Shown: positions 37,243-47,716 of the stretch, in pieces
Layout: every line of letters starts with the position of its first letter
Position numbering within the stretch: the stretch's first letter is position 1
NCBI GenBank assembly: GCA_036898135.1
Contig: CM072525.1
Coordinates: forward strand, 23,587,992-23,651,991
DNA from: Oncomelania hupensis
Taxonomy: Eukaryota; Mollusca; Gastropoda; Littorinimorpha; Pomatiopsidae
Direction: 5' to 3'
DNA: 64,000 nt
Translations under genes and position numbers: made by a program
The notes under the pieces: model-generated
The model's input: the letters and a program-made list of their open reading frames with translations, nothing else
What the model was told of the DNA's origin: nothing
The model's database searches: none

Positions 37243-39499
37243 AAGATAAGTTTTGACCTTATGTGCATGTATGCACCTTTAGTGTACGCACTCAACGAAA
37301 TGTCCAGTTTAACACGGAAACCAAATAGTACTTAAAAACCAACAATATATATAATTATATATAAAGTTGGCAAAGAATCTTTATTTATAAAGAGATTTGC
37401 TATCAAATAGATATAAGATTAAAAAGAAATGTTTACATTAGCAAAGAAGCTTATCTATTGATACATTATCAAGTCAGTCAATTTTCGACAAATTTTAATC
37501 GTTAAAAGTTCTTTTATACTTCAAAGGAAACAACCTGAAACAGCTACTGCACATACAAATTGTGTATAATATTATAACATAATCACAAAATAAAAGTGAG
37601 ATCTGACAGGTCTCTTATTAAAAAAATCTTGTTCTTATTTAAAAAATAATGTCCAATGACAATGTAACACGGAAACCAAATTAAGCTTGACGATAAATTA
37701 CATTCGACTAAATAATATTTATCAAACTTAGCGTATCCAAATCAAGTCAAATAATAAATTGAAATAAGTTTACTTGTCACTGCTGTTTCAAAGAGCATTT
37801 TTATTTATTCATTAACAAATTTTGAACGGATCTCATCATCCATCGTAACAAGAACGACAAAAAATTATGGTTTCTTGGCTTCTAATTACGTTGGACTAGC
37901 CGGAGATCTATTTTCATTAAAATAGCCACCACAGTCGAATTAAACTTATCCTAACAACTAAATAAACATAAAATATTATATAAACATGAAGAATCTTACC
38001 GTAAAGAGTCAGTTTTCTTGGTGACACTGCGTGCGATATCCAACGGAACAACTACGTGATACTCGGAAACCACACACAATGAAAAAGATTCCCCGCGTAA
38101 AATGAAACCACGCGAGAAGGGACTAGTGTATATATCAGTCCGCTAATGAGGCCTATTTTACATCATTAAAATAGTTCTACTAGGTATGCTTTGAAATAAG
38201 CAAAATAAATTTATGTGTAGTCCAACGTAACACGAAAATCCGGAAACGATGTCAACCAATGCTTTTCAGAGCATCAAAGCATTTACGTAACGACTAAATT
38301 GTTATTTGTAAACATTGGAATTCATTCATAACATACCACCAAGAAAGACAACTCTAAAAAAAAAAAAAATGTATTCTTGCGCTTAAGACAAAGATCAATT
38401 TTTGAAAACATTCTGCCTTTTTCGGAAACCATGCGTTACGTTGGACATCCAAATTTACTCCGGCTATAATACACAAAATACAAAACAAATTGTTTTTGTA
38501 AGTATTGTGCATGTTTAAACTATTACTAATGAGTTAGATTATAATAATTTTACGTGTTCTATGACATCTTTATTTATGTAAACACTTAAAAGAAAACCCG
38601 GTCATTCTCATGTAAAAAAATTAGGTCAAATTCTAGGCCACTTTCAGACCTTTACAAAGCAAATACAAAGGTTCTATAGACATTTTCTCTCCGATCACTT
38701 TTAAATAAGATAATAGGAAAAGGAAAGGCAAATAAGCAGCTTGTTGTGATAAATATTATCTAAAAAAGCAGCACCCCTCGCGGTGCTCAGCTTTGTAGAC
38801 AGACCCACATAGTTCTTTATTGACTTTAGTTTGAGATTTCCAATTTATTTCTATTTTTATTATTAAATGCAATGTGCTGGATTCAGTACACAAACAGTTT
38901 TACTGAGTGTATGTATGGTGTGTCGTAAACAATACACAGTTGAGTTTATTTCTTAAATACATGTAACAGAAAAAGATGTAGTGAAAGGTAAACTCTCTAC
39001 CCCTCTGTAAACCCCCCCCCTCTATAAAGACCGATTTTTGTCAACATTTTCAAGGTCGTTGCAGAGAGGTTCCACTGTAATCCTATCCTATCCTATCCCG
39101 TAACTTGATGGTCGTAGGGGCACCACAGACGATCGTTTAACCAACGTACTCCATCTTTCCCTGTCCTCAGCAACCCTGATGGTTTCGCTCAGTGTCAAAC
39201 CAGTCCATTCTCGAATGTTGTCCTCCCACCTCTTTTTCTGTCTCCCTCTTCTTCTACCTCCTTGCACTGTGCCTTGCAGGATAGTCTTTGCAAGACCTGA
39301 TGATCTGGTGACGTGGCCATACCATCGGAGTTTCAGTTTTTTCACCGTGTTGTCCAATGGCTTACAAGTGTGATTGTCTGTCTGACTTCTTCGTTGGTGA
39401 TGTGCTTGGTATAGGAAATGCCCAGAAGTCTTCTGTAGTACCTCATCTCCATGCTTTGTATTCTTCGTTGGAGATCTGCTGTGAGGGTCCATGTTTCGC

Positions 39500-40757
39500 C
39501 AGTGATGCACAAGTTGCCCGGACACCGGACATTGACCGCTTGTTTTTTTAAATGTCCGATTGTCAAACCTCAAGGCGGACACCTTGTCCGATTAAAATGA
39601 TGGCGAGTCGGACACGTGTCCGATAGTTTCCGCGTATTTTGCGGAGAGGGCGAAACGTTTATGCAGCGCTAGACGGAAAACCAAACAAGCCCCCGGGACC
39701 GTCGTCTACATGCTGAAACTTATATGCCTTATCTCCCTTGTCATCGCCTGCATGGGATTGCTATTTTTATCCCGAGTCACAAAGCAACACAGCCAACCAG
39801 CGCCCTTGAAACAAATACAGCTTTGTTTTAGTCAATCGGTGCTCGCGACTTGAGTTTACGTTGGATCTGTGTTGGCGTTGTACTTGTACTTTTGGTAAGC
39901 CAAACATTCGATCGAAATTATCGAAAATTTCTGCGAAAAAAAGACTGAAGGCGGATAAAAACCAAATCTCAATAACCGTCTTATTTGCGGGTAATTCAGT
40001 TCCCAGCACATTAAAAGAAGCAGAGCCTACACGATCTGTGGAGAATTCTTCCGATGCCGATGGTGGCGAAGCCGAGAAACCGTCAACTTCGAGTCAGCCT
40101 ACTAGTACTCGTGTTGATCGCGTTTTTCAGAAGGCGTAGGTAACATTTGACGATAAAAAAAGGCCATGTTCTGTACGGTATTTACAAGTTCTGGTGTGGA
40201 GAAAAACTCGTATACTCGCGGCTGCGTTTACTTTTTAAAAAAAAGTGCATTGGAAGATCATTTGACTACAGCTAGTCACAAACTAGCAATCCAAGTGCCC
40301 CTAGAGCAACACAATGAAGAGGTTTGTGAGGATCTATTGTTCACAAATCAGGAGGAGGCAATGATCACCACAGCGAGAGCTGTAAACTGGCTAATAAAAG
40401 AAAATCTGCCTCTCGCGAAATTTGGCTCTGTTATGCAGCTTTTAAAAGACAGTAACGCAGAAAACATTCAACGTCTTAATATCTCAGAGGGTGTACACTG
40501 AAAACGCTTCAAAAGAGTATCTTTACCGGATTGTAAAGAAGTGGGCAAGCAAGAGAAAACGCTACATTTTCAAGAATTGAACTTTCACTGTTTCGAAGTG
40601 CCTCTTTACTGTTCAGTAATACCAAGTAAACAACAAGACTTTCTGGCAACAATGCCAGTGTCCTATTACTTTTTTGTATTCAGGACATCATATCCTATTG
40701 GTTTTTTGTGTTCAGGACATCATGTCCTATTAGGGTCCCAAAACATGTGCATCACTG
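39500..40757 (+). mobile_element. hAT-like element with CAGTGATGCAC ends
   Basis: Begins CAGTGATGCACAAGTTG and ends TGTGCATCACTG. Flanks TTTCGC and TTCCGC fit a 6-bp duplication with one change, and comparison with the intact LINE confirms the empty site. Plus-strand frames 39,861-40,139 and 40,166-40,501 read an acidic N-terminus, then a zinc-finger-like block (MFCTVF, where the second Cys is lost, HLTTASHKLA) and TARAVNWLIKENLPLAKFG. The catalytic core is missing: an internally deleted element. Confidence 0.88.
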
Positions 40758-41419
40758 TTCCGCAAGCATATAGGAAGATGGAGATGACAAGGGAGCGCAG
40801 CAGTCTTATGTTGGAATGTAGACTGATGGTCCTGTCTTTCCAAATTGGCTTCAACCTCGCCAGGGCAGCAGTTGTTTGTGCGATCCTGGAAAGGACTTCC
40901 TGTCGGGACCCATTGTCTGATACAATAACAATGGCTCCTAAATATTTGAAGCTATGCACTGTGTTGAGGGATTGGCCTTGGACTTTGATGTCCGTGTTGA
41001 TGCCATTGGTGTTGTTGGTCTTCATTTTGGTCTTCTCTGCACTTATTTCCATTCCATAGGCTCTGGAGGTGGTGTCAAGCCTCTGTACCAGCTGTTCAAG
41101 TTCTTGTTCCTCTCTAGCCAATCCATCAATGTCATCCGCAAAACGAAGATTGGAGATTGCTCTTCCCCCTTTGCTGACTGTGCCTTCGTGATCTGCAAGG
41201 GCATCTGACACGATGCGCTCTGAGAAGATGTTGAAGAGTGTTGGAGAAAGTAGGCATCCCTGACGCACACCGATTGTTGTTCTGAACCAGTTTTCGATGG
41301 CGCTGTTGTGGCGGACTGCCCTGGTAGCCTTGTCATACAGGCTTTTGATGACTTCAATAATTTTAGGGCTGATGTTGTACACTCTTATGGTTGCCCACAG
41401 AGCTACATGCCACACTCGG

Positions 41420-42607
41420 CAGGGTTCGTACGCTCCTTGAACCTCCTTGAATTTTCTATGTCTTGTTCAAGGGCCCTTGAATCTCCTTGAAAAATGCCAA
41501 ATTGCCTCAGCTCCTTGAAAACTCCTTGAAATTTCAATCAGTGTATCTATCCATTGCTTGACCTAGAGATTTTATTGTCAAGTTTTCAAAAAAGGCCATT
41601 GAAAAATTAAAATTTATAAAACAAAAATTATAATATTATTTTTGTTGTCAACTGTTCGACGATCGTAACTTTTGTCGTCTGCTAATGATAAGGGAAGTAA
41701 CCACCACTGGAAATTGTTGATTTCCTTGCTGTCGCGCATGCGCAGCTGTCGGTTTCCGTACATAGGCGATTGTGTGTTGAATCCTTTGTGGTTATCAAAA
41801 TCTGAATATGCAGGGTGGCTGCTTGAAAAGAAAGGGAACAATCATGCGTGTTTCTGCCGCGTCTGCTAGAAAATTATCGATGTGTTAGACCAGCTGTTCA
41901 GCATACACATGAAAGCAAAAAAGGACTATCAAGATCTTTGGGCTGTTGTGAGGCAGTTGTTACTTTAGTACCATGGGCAAGCAACTGTCGAGAGAAGATT
42001 CTCAATCAACTAAGAGACCAGCACTGAAAATCTCTCCTAGCAGTCCTTGGTTGCTCGCCGACAAGTGCTGAACGGTATCAGGAAAATTGGTGAAATCGAC
42101 AAGGTGGACATCACCAAGGGACTGCTATTATCAGCATCTTCTGCAAGGAGAAAGTACCACGACTACCTTGATCAACAAAAGAAAGACCAGGAACAGGCAC
42201 AAGCGGAAAGAAGAGAAAGGCACAGGAAGTCTCTGTTGCTGATTTAAGAGAGAAAAAAATAAGAATGGAGAAGGATGCTCAGCACCTGACTCAAAAGGCA
42301 GACAAGCTTGCTGAACAAGAGGGTGCGCTGAGACTCTTGACTCAGTCAAATACGCTGAGGAGCAAATCCAAGGAAATAAAGATCCAGCTGGAGAAGATTT
42401 CCTGTCAGATTGATGAAGAAATGGAAAAACTGAAATATTATAACTGAAATGTCATTAATCTGTATGAAGTGTATTATATATTAGCCAGTGGTGGTACCTC
42501 TTTCTGACTTTTTACATTTCTCTAACTTGTATCTAAGGACAACATGCTTCACAATTATTGTTTAAATGGGTATAGACTCCGTAATCTGCATCATCATTAT
42601 AACTGCT
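41420..42607 (+). mobile_element. hAT-like element with CAGGGTTCGTACG end, right end lost
   Basis: Starts CAGGGTTCGTACGCTCCTTG inside LINE copy 4. Plus-strand translation of 41,950-42,245 gives the hAT C-terminal dimerisation region: TVERRFSIN, ETSTENLS, SLVARRQVLNGI, then a Lys/Gln/Glu-rich helix (YHDYLDQQKKDQEQAQAERR). The SVERxFS-type motif is diagnostic of this family. No matching right terminus was found, and the LINE resumes about 130 bp further along its own sequence. Confidence 0.78.
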
Positions 42608-44445
42608 CTATGATTTGTTCAGCTTGGGGTTTCAACCTGTTGAATAGTATTTAGAGGAGGACATTGTTGTGACGGCTGGAGAGGCTGATGGTGCGATAAT
42701 TTTCACACTCCTGAAGGTTACACTTTTGGGGAAGAGTGATGACAAGCGATTGGGTCCATGGTGTAAGCCACTCCCCACACTGCCAGATCTGGTTACAGAT
42801 AATGGTGAGGGCGTCAGTCATCGCTTCTCCTCCTCCTTGAAGCAATTCTGCGGGTATGTTGTCCACTCCCGCTGACTTCTTCAGCGACTGCACTGCTACC
42901 TCAACTTCTTCTCTGAGAATTGGAAGGATTTCTTCTTCCTCTCTGTTCTCTGGACATGCTAGAACTGATGGGTCTCCGTTTGGTGTGTGGTTGTAAAGGT
43001 CAGAGCAGTACTCTGTCCATCTGTCCAAGACTTCTTGTTCTTCTGTAAGGCATAAGCCAGACTTGCTTGGGATCGTGGAGACCTTGGGCTGTTTAACACT
43101 TGTCAGCCGCTTCACAGTCTGGTAGGCCTTCTTGCTGTTGTTCTTGTTCAGACTGTTCTCTATTTGCTGGAATTGCTCTTCTATCCAGTTCTCCTTTGCT
43201 GTGCACATGCCTTTTCGGATGTCATTGTTGATTTTTCGGTAGGCATCAGCTCCCTGTGAGGTGTTCTTTTTCTTTTTCATCTCTCTTCGTTTATCACACA
43301 GGTCCAAAAGTTCAGGTGTGATCCAAAGCTTCTTCTATGGCCGGTGCTTTCCAAGGATCTCCGTGGCGCCATCTGTCACAGCTAAGTTGAAGGTGGTGGT
43401 CATGGTGTTGACATCTACTTCACCAGCTCCCAAAATGAGCAGTGGTGAAAATTTCCCTCTAATTGTGGCCTGAAATATTTCTGCCACCTCCGGCTCCGGG
43501 TCTTGCAGTTTGTCCAGGTTGAACTTCAGTCTAGTGCGCTTTGCTGTGTTTACTCTCTTCAAGTGAAGCCGGAAAGACATCATCACGAGATCGTGGTCAC
43601 TTCCGATGTATGGTTCTGGAAAAGTATGTGTCCTGCCAATGTTGATGCTTGATCTGAAGCGTTTCTTGACCATGATGTAGTCAATCTGGTTGTGATGCTC
43701 CCCGCCGGGACTGTGCCATGTCCATCGTCTGGATTTTTTGTGGAGACCAAGAGTATTTGCCAGTATCAGATTGTTGTATCTGGCAAACTCCAAGAGTCTC
43801 AGACCCCTGTCATTTGTCTCGTTGTTGCAGTGGGGTCCACATGTGTCTTCCCAGTTGTGGTGCGCATCTTGGCCAACCTTGGCATTCCAGTCACCTTGCA
43901 CTATGACTATGTCCTTCTTTGGCACTTGGTCAAGGACCGCCTGTAGATTTTCATAGAAATCCTCCACTTTGCTGTCGTCATAGTCTGATGTTGGGGCATA
44001 GGCCTGGATGATGGTGACGTTGAAAGGGGCTGAGCTCTCAGACGGATGGTAATGAGTCTACTGGAGACTTGGCGGCAACCCATGACAGTGGCTAGAATGT
44101 TCTTGTGGACCAAGAATCCAACTCCGTGTTCGTGCCTGTCATCTCTACCGCTGAAATAAAGCTTCTGGCCTTTGTCGGTCGTTGTTTCACCTATGCCTTT
44201 TCTGCTCAGTTCGCTGATCCCTAAAACGTTCCATCGATAGTGGTCCATCTCGTGGGCCAGTTCTTCTAATTTTCCCTTGGGCCAGTTCTTCTAATTTTCC
44301 CTCTGCATTTAGGGTCCTGACATTCCAGGTTCCTATGACAATGTTATTGTTGGTGAGGATCTTGGTAAGTTGTCCATCAGTAGCAAGCTTATCACCTCCG
44401 TCCTGGTGGTCAATGTAAGGCGCGGTCCTTGTTGACCCGGGCCTA

Positions 44446-45120
44446 ATAATAATAATAACAATACTGGAAGCTATACGCGCTTTTCCCAAATCTAATCAGG
44501 CTCATAGCATGGTGATCTGTACCAACATAAACGCTTACATGTTTCACCCACTCCACACACACAGCAAACACACATCTATCCCTCAAGCATGAGTGTAAAG
44601 GCAGGGAGATCACAATTAGAAGGCGGCAAGGAAATCACATTTTTATTTTAGAAATTTTTATTTTAACTGCACGATGCAGTGCATCCAATATCATTATTGA
44701 AAGTATTATTTGACCTTACACAAAGAGAGACCGAGAGAGCTGTCAGACAACAAAAAGCATACATGTGCTTGCACATGGCACACACTCACACACGATACAC
44801 ACATTATGCAAAAAAGCGTCCTGCTCAAACATGCATGAACTCACATAAATAATACACACAGTGAGTAAATTACCCCCCTTTAAAAGAATACACGACATAT
44901 ATTTATGTGACTTTTTGTGCCCTAAATTTCCAGATTTTTTTTCCCAAAGTTACATTTTCCTCCTCTGACTTTATTTCCGTTTACCTTTGACCAGCGAGCC
45001 AAAAATAAAAATATTTCATGAGATCACCCCAGGAAAAATGTGTGTCATCGAAGAAAGTGCTTTTATAATATTAGGGCTGGGATTGGTTGGAGTAAGGGTT
45101 AGGTCTTTGGGTTAGGCCAA
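44446..45120. other. Unassigned AT-rich sequence
   Basis: Between LINE copy 4 and the tandem duplication; starts with a short AAT run, otherwise nothing recognised. Confidence 0.4.
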
Positions 45121-45532
45121 CTTAGACTTAAATTTAAGGTGTGGTTAACAAACTCAAACCTCAACCATGCCATGGCAAAAAAGATGTCCTCTATTCATTT
45201 TCCATGGACTAAACCATGATGCAGCAGTCTGTGAGTGTGAAGTATAAGTGAGGTGTACTGATCTTAATCATTGACACTTTTGTTTTAGTTTTGTTTTCAA
45301 AGTTTATACTCATAATAATTTATACTTAAAGTATTTTAATCTTAGACTTAAGTTTGAGGTGTGGTTAACAAGCTCAAACCTCGACCATGGCAAAAAATAT
45401 GTTCTCTATTCATTTTCCATGGACTAAATCATGATGCAGCAGTCTGTGAAGTATAAGTGAGGTGTACTGATCTTAATCATTGACACTTTTGTTTCAATTT
45501 CATTTTGATAGTTTATACTTAAAGTATTTTAA
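45121..45532. repeat. Two-copy tandem duplication (about 220 and 192 bp)
   Basis: Copy 1 (45,121-45,340) and copy 2 (45,341-45,532) share CTTAGACTTAA, GGTGTGGTTAACAA, CTATTCATTTTCCATGGACT and GATGCAGCAGTCTGTGA. They differ by small indels and substitutions, so the event is not very recent. Confidence 0.88.
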
Positions 45533-45733
45533 TAATATTTATCAATTGCATGCATTTTCTGATTATTTATTTATTTTAGATTTATAAATTATAACCTGTA
45601 TTTCACTTTATACATTCCTGGCTTCCATAGTGTGTTATGTGTTAGTGATAATTTGGGTAGTGGTACTGGTACTGTAATAATTTGGGTACTGGTACTGTGG
45701 TAACTTAATCTCTGATTTGGATAATAACTTCCA

Positions 45734-45859
45734 GTCAACTTATCAATACTGAGCTGAGGGAGTCCAGAGTGTGAAGCCCATAGCAATTGTCCACAATGGA
45801 TGGAAGCAAGGGAGGCACCAAAGTATCACCAGCTTCCTCAGCTTCTACTAAAGATCAAG
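45734..45859 (+). CDS. Candidate first coding exon of an unrecognised plus-strand gene
   Basis: An acceptor-like CTTCCAG precedes 45,734. An ATG at 45,796 in strong context (ACAATGG) opens MDGSKGGTKVSPASSASTKDQ and ends at a donor CAAG|GTATAG (phase 1). The peptide is Ser/Lys/Gly-rich and matches no family I recognise. The exon could join the 5' exon at 32.9 kb upstream. Evidence is limited to start context and splice consensus; a chance ORF is possible. Confidence 0.35.
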
Positions 45860-46183
45860 GTATAGATTTTATTTAAGAATTTTTGATGTTGCTTGCTGTT
45901 GTCATCGTTAGTTATCGTCGGTATCAATTTTTTTTTTTTAAAGTTAGGGAGGTGATGGGGCCACTCGGCACAGGTTTGTATGAAACGATATAGAAGAGTT
46001 TGTTGCTTTTCAGTCAGGCGTTTGTTTATTTTTACGGTGAGACAACTCCTTCCTGAGTTTTACTTCTACATTACTCATTAGTGTACACAAATTTCATAGT
46101 TTCTTTTTTTTTTTTTAAATGCATACTTATTCAGGCCTCCACTCCCCACCCTCCAACCCACCCTACCCCACCCTTTTTTTTAA

Positions 46184-46385
46184 AAAGTCTGTTTACGGTA
46201 ACAAAAAAGTCTGTTTACGGTAACATGAAAAAATGATTTGTACCGGTAGGAAGGCTTTTTTTTTTCACTCGTGATGTTTCACTAAGTTCATTTCTATATT
46301 TATTTTTTTTTCTAGATGATCCCCCAAAAAGTTTAGTGTTGGGCCAAAAACTTAGGGTCAGTCAGAATACTGTAAACAGACTTTT
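46184..46385. mobile_element. MITE with AAAGTCTGTTTAC-type ends, copy 2
   Basis: AAAAGTCTGTTTACGGTAAC at the left (the end is duplicated in tandem) and ACTGTAAACAGACTTTT at the right. Related to 33,917-34,130. 45,860-46,183 and 46,386-47,367 are AT-rich with nothing recognised. Confidence 0.55.
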
Positions 46386-47716
46386 GTTTGATTCCCTCAT
46401 CTGTCATCAGTTCCGAAGTATTTTTCATAGTTTAAGACCTCCGAATGTATTTTATTTATTTTTTTTAATTTATTTTTGGTATTCTTTATAATTTTGTTAT
46501 TTCTAATTTAATTGTATTATATATTTTGGTGTTAACTCCACTTTTAATTCTTGTAGATTGATAGTTAGGAAAGTAGTTACAATTTTACACCTGAAATTCC
46601 ACCACTTCCCCCTTCCTGGAGCACTGAATATTAGTGTCAAAAGGCAGAGGGAAGATGTTTTTTGTTGTTAAGAATTGGAATTTCCCAGGTAACAAATACC
46701 TTCCTATCTTATCGGTAAAGTGAAGTGGAGTGCATGCTGTGATTAACTCTTCTACTTCTAGTTAGCTTTGCTGTTGACCAGCGGCCAGCTTCTGACCAGA
46801 AACATTTCTGTTTTTGTGTTTAGTCAAGAACTGTTTGTGTGCTTTGATTTTGCATTTATTGAGTTTTGGTTTGGTATGCATTATTTGTTTCATATCTTGA
46901 CGTTTGCTGCAAATAGATAATAGTTTTGAATGATTACGATACTTGATAGAGTATTTTTCAACATCGAATTATATAGTTTTTTATATAGTCGGATGAATTA
47001 GCTTATTTAGATCCTCTGTCTTTATGTAGGTTTGCTTTTTTTTTGCTTTTTTTTTTTTTTTGGGTCATATTATAAAACATCATATGACACTTTTTCTCTT
47101 AAAACGCTTTATAAATATACATTTTAATTTTTAAAATACATTTATGGTGTAACATTATTTGTTGTTTGTTAACATTTCATTAGAGTTTGTACTGTTCATT
47201 TTGAAAAGAAAAGTTAAAGAATCCCCTTGCCACTCCCCTACCCAACCATTAAAATAAAAATCAAATGGGAGCAAAAAGAGAAGTTATCTGTTAAAAAACT
47301 GATGTCCATAGTAGGCCTGTACTAGGTTTTCTGTGAAAGTTCAAAATTTAGGTATTGCATATTTTTGACTCACATGCATAGCAATGTGAGTATATGTACC
47401 CCACCCCCTCCCCCACTGCCCCTCCACCCCTCTCCTTTCCAACCCCCACCTTCCCCCTCCCCCCCAAAAAAAATTATTTTATTTTTGCAAATCTGTGTTA
47501 TAAGACCTAGGCTAAATAGTCCAAAAATGATATCGGAGAGGAAGGGGGGGGGGGGTGTTCGGTTCAAAAACTTTAAAGTGGCTGAAGTACTCGGAGCCTT
47601 TTAAAAAATAAATTTTTTACTATCACAACCAAACTTGGTTAGAAGGTGTATGTATACCCATGAGACCTCGAAATTGATCAGTGATAGGTCAAGGTCACAG
47701 GGTCATCAAATTTTAG

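Larger units (their letters stand above)
34723..38806. mobile_element. DNA element with GGGTCTGTCTACAAAGCTG ends and 4-bp TSD
   Basis: Perfect 19-bp terminal inverted repeats (34,723-34,741 and 38,788-38,806) flanked by ACAT on both sides (34719-34722, 38807-38810). Inserted in the mariner-type MITE and itself hit by a hAT-like element. After removal about 1.7 kb remains, with the motif GTCCAACGTAAC/CGGAAACC repeated about six times between 37,301 and 38,448. Superfamily not recognised; no transposase seen. Confidence 0.75.
34143..39077. mobile_element. Mariner/Tc1-type MITE, copy b (outer shell of a nest)
   Basis: Ends CAGTGGAACCTCTC and GAGAGGTTCCACTG are perfect 14-bp inverted repeats flanked by TA (34141-34142, 39078-39079). 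Removing the insertion at 34,723-38,810 leaves about 847 bp, close to copies a (832) and c (893). The 34,435-34,830 open frame has no recognised domain. Confidence 0.82.
39080..44445 (-). mobile_element. Degraded endonuclease/RT LINE (copy 4), twice interrupted
   Basis: Minus-strand copy of the LINE at 47.7 kb. Segments: 44,445-42,608 (endonuclease: GTWNVRTL, GDWNAKVG, IGSDHDLV; then the linker and start of RT), 41,419-40,758 (RT: RQGCLLSPTLFNIF, LRFADDIDGLA) and 39,499-39,080 (C-terminal RWEDNIREWTGLTLSE and GGATA tail). Frameshifts separate the frames. It is 5'-truncated relative to the 47.7-kb copy and lacks about 130 bp at the second interruption. A GGGCCAGTTCTTCTAATTTT segment is duplicated near 44,257-44,300. 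Confidence 0.92.

Noticed and set aside
38000..38100. Alternative first exon of the NCBP2AS2-like gene ending TTTACG|GTAAGA
   Set aside because: It reads in phase into exon 2 but lacks an ATG and lies inside a DNA element; the exon at 33,111-33,193 has an ATG and a better donor.
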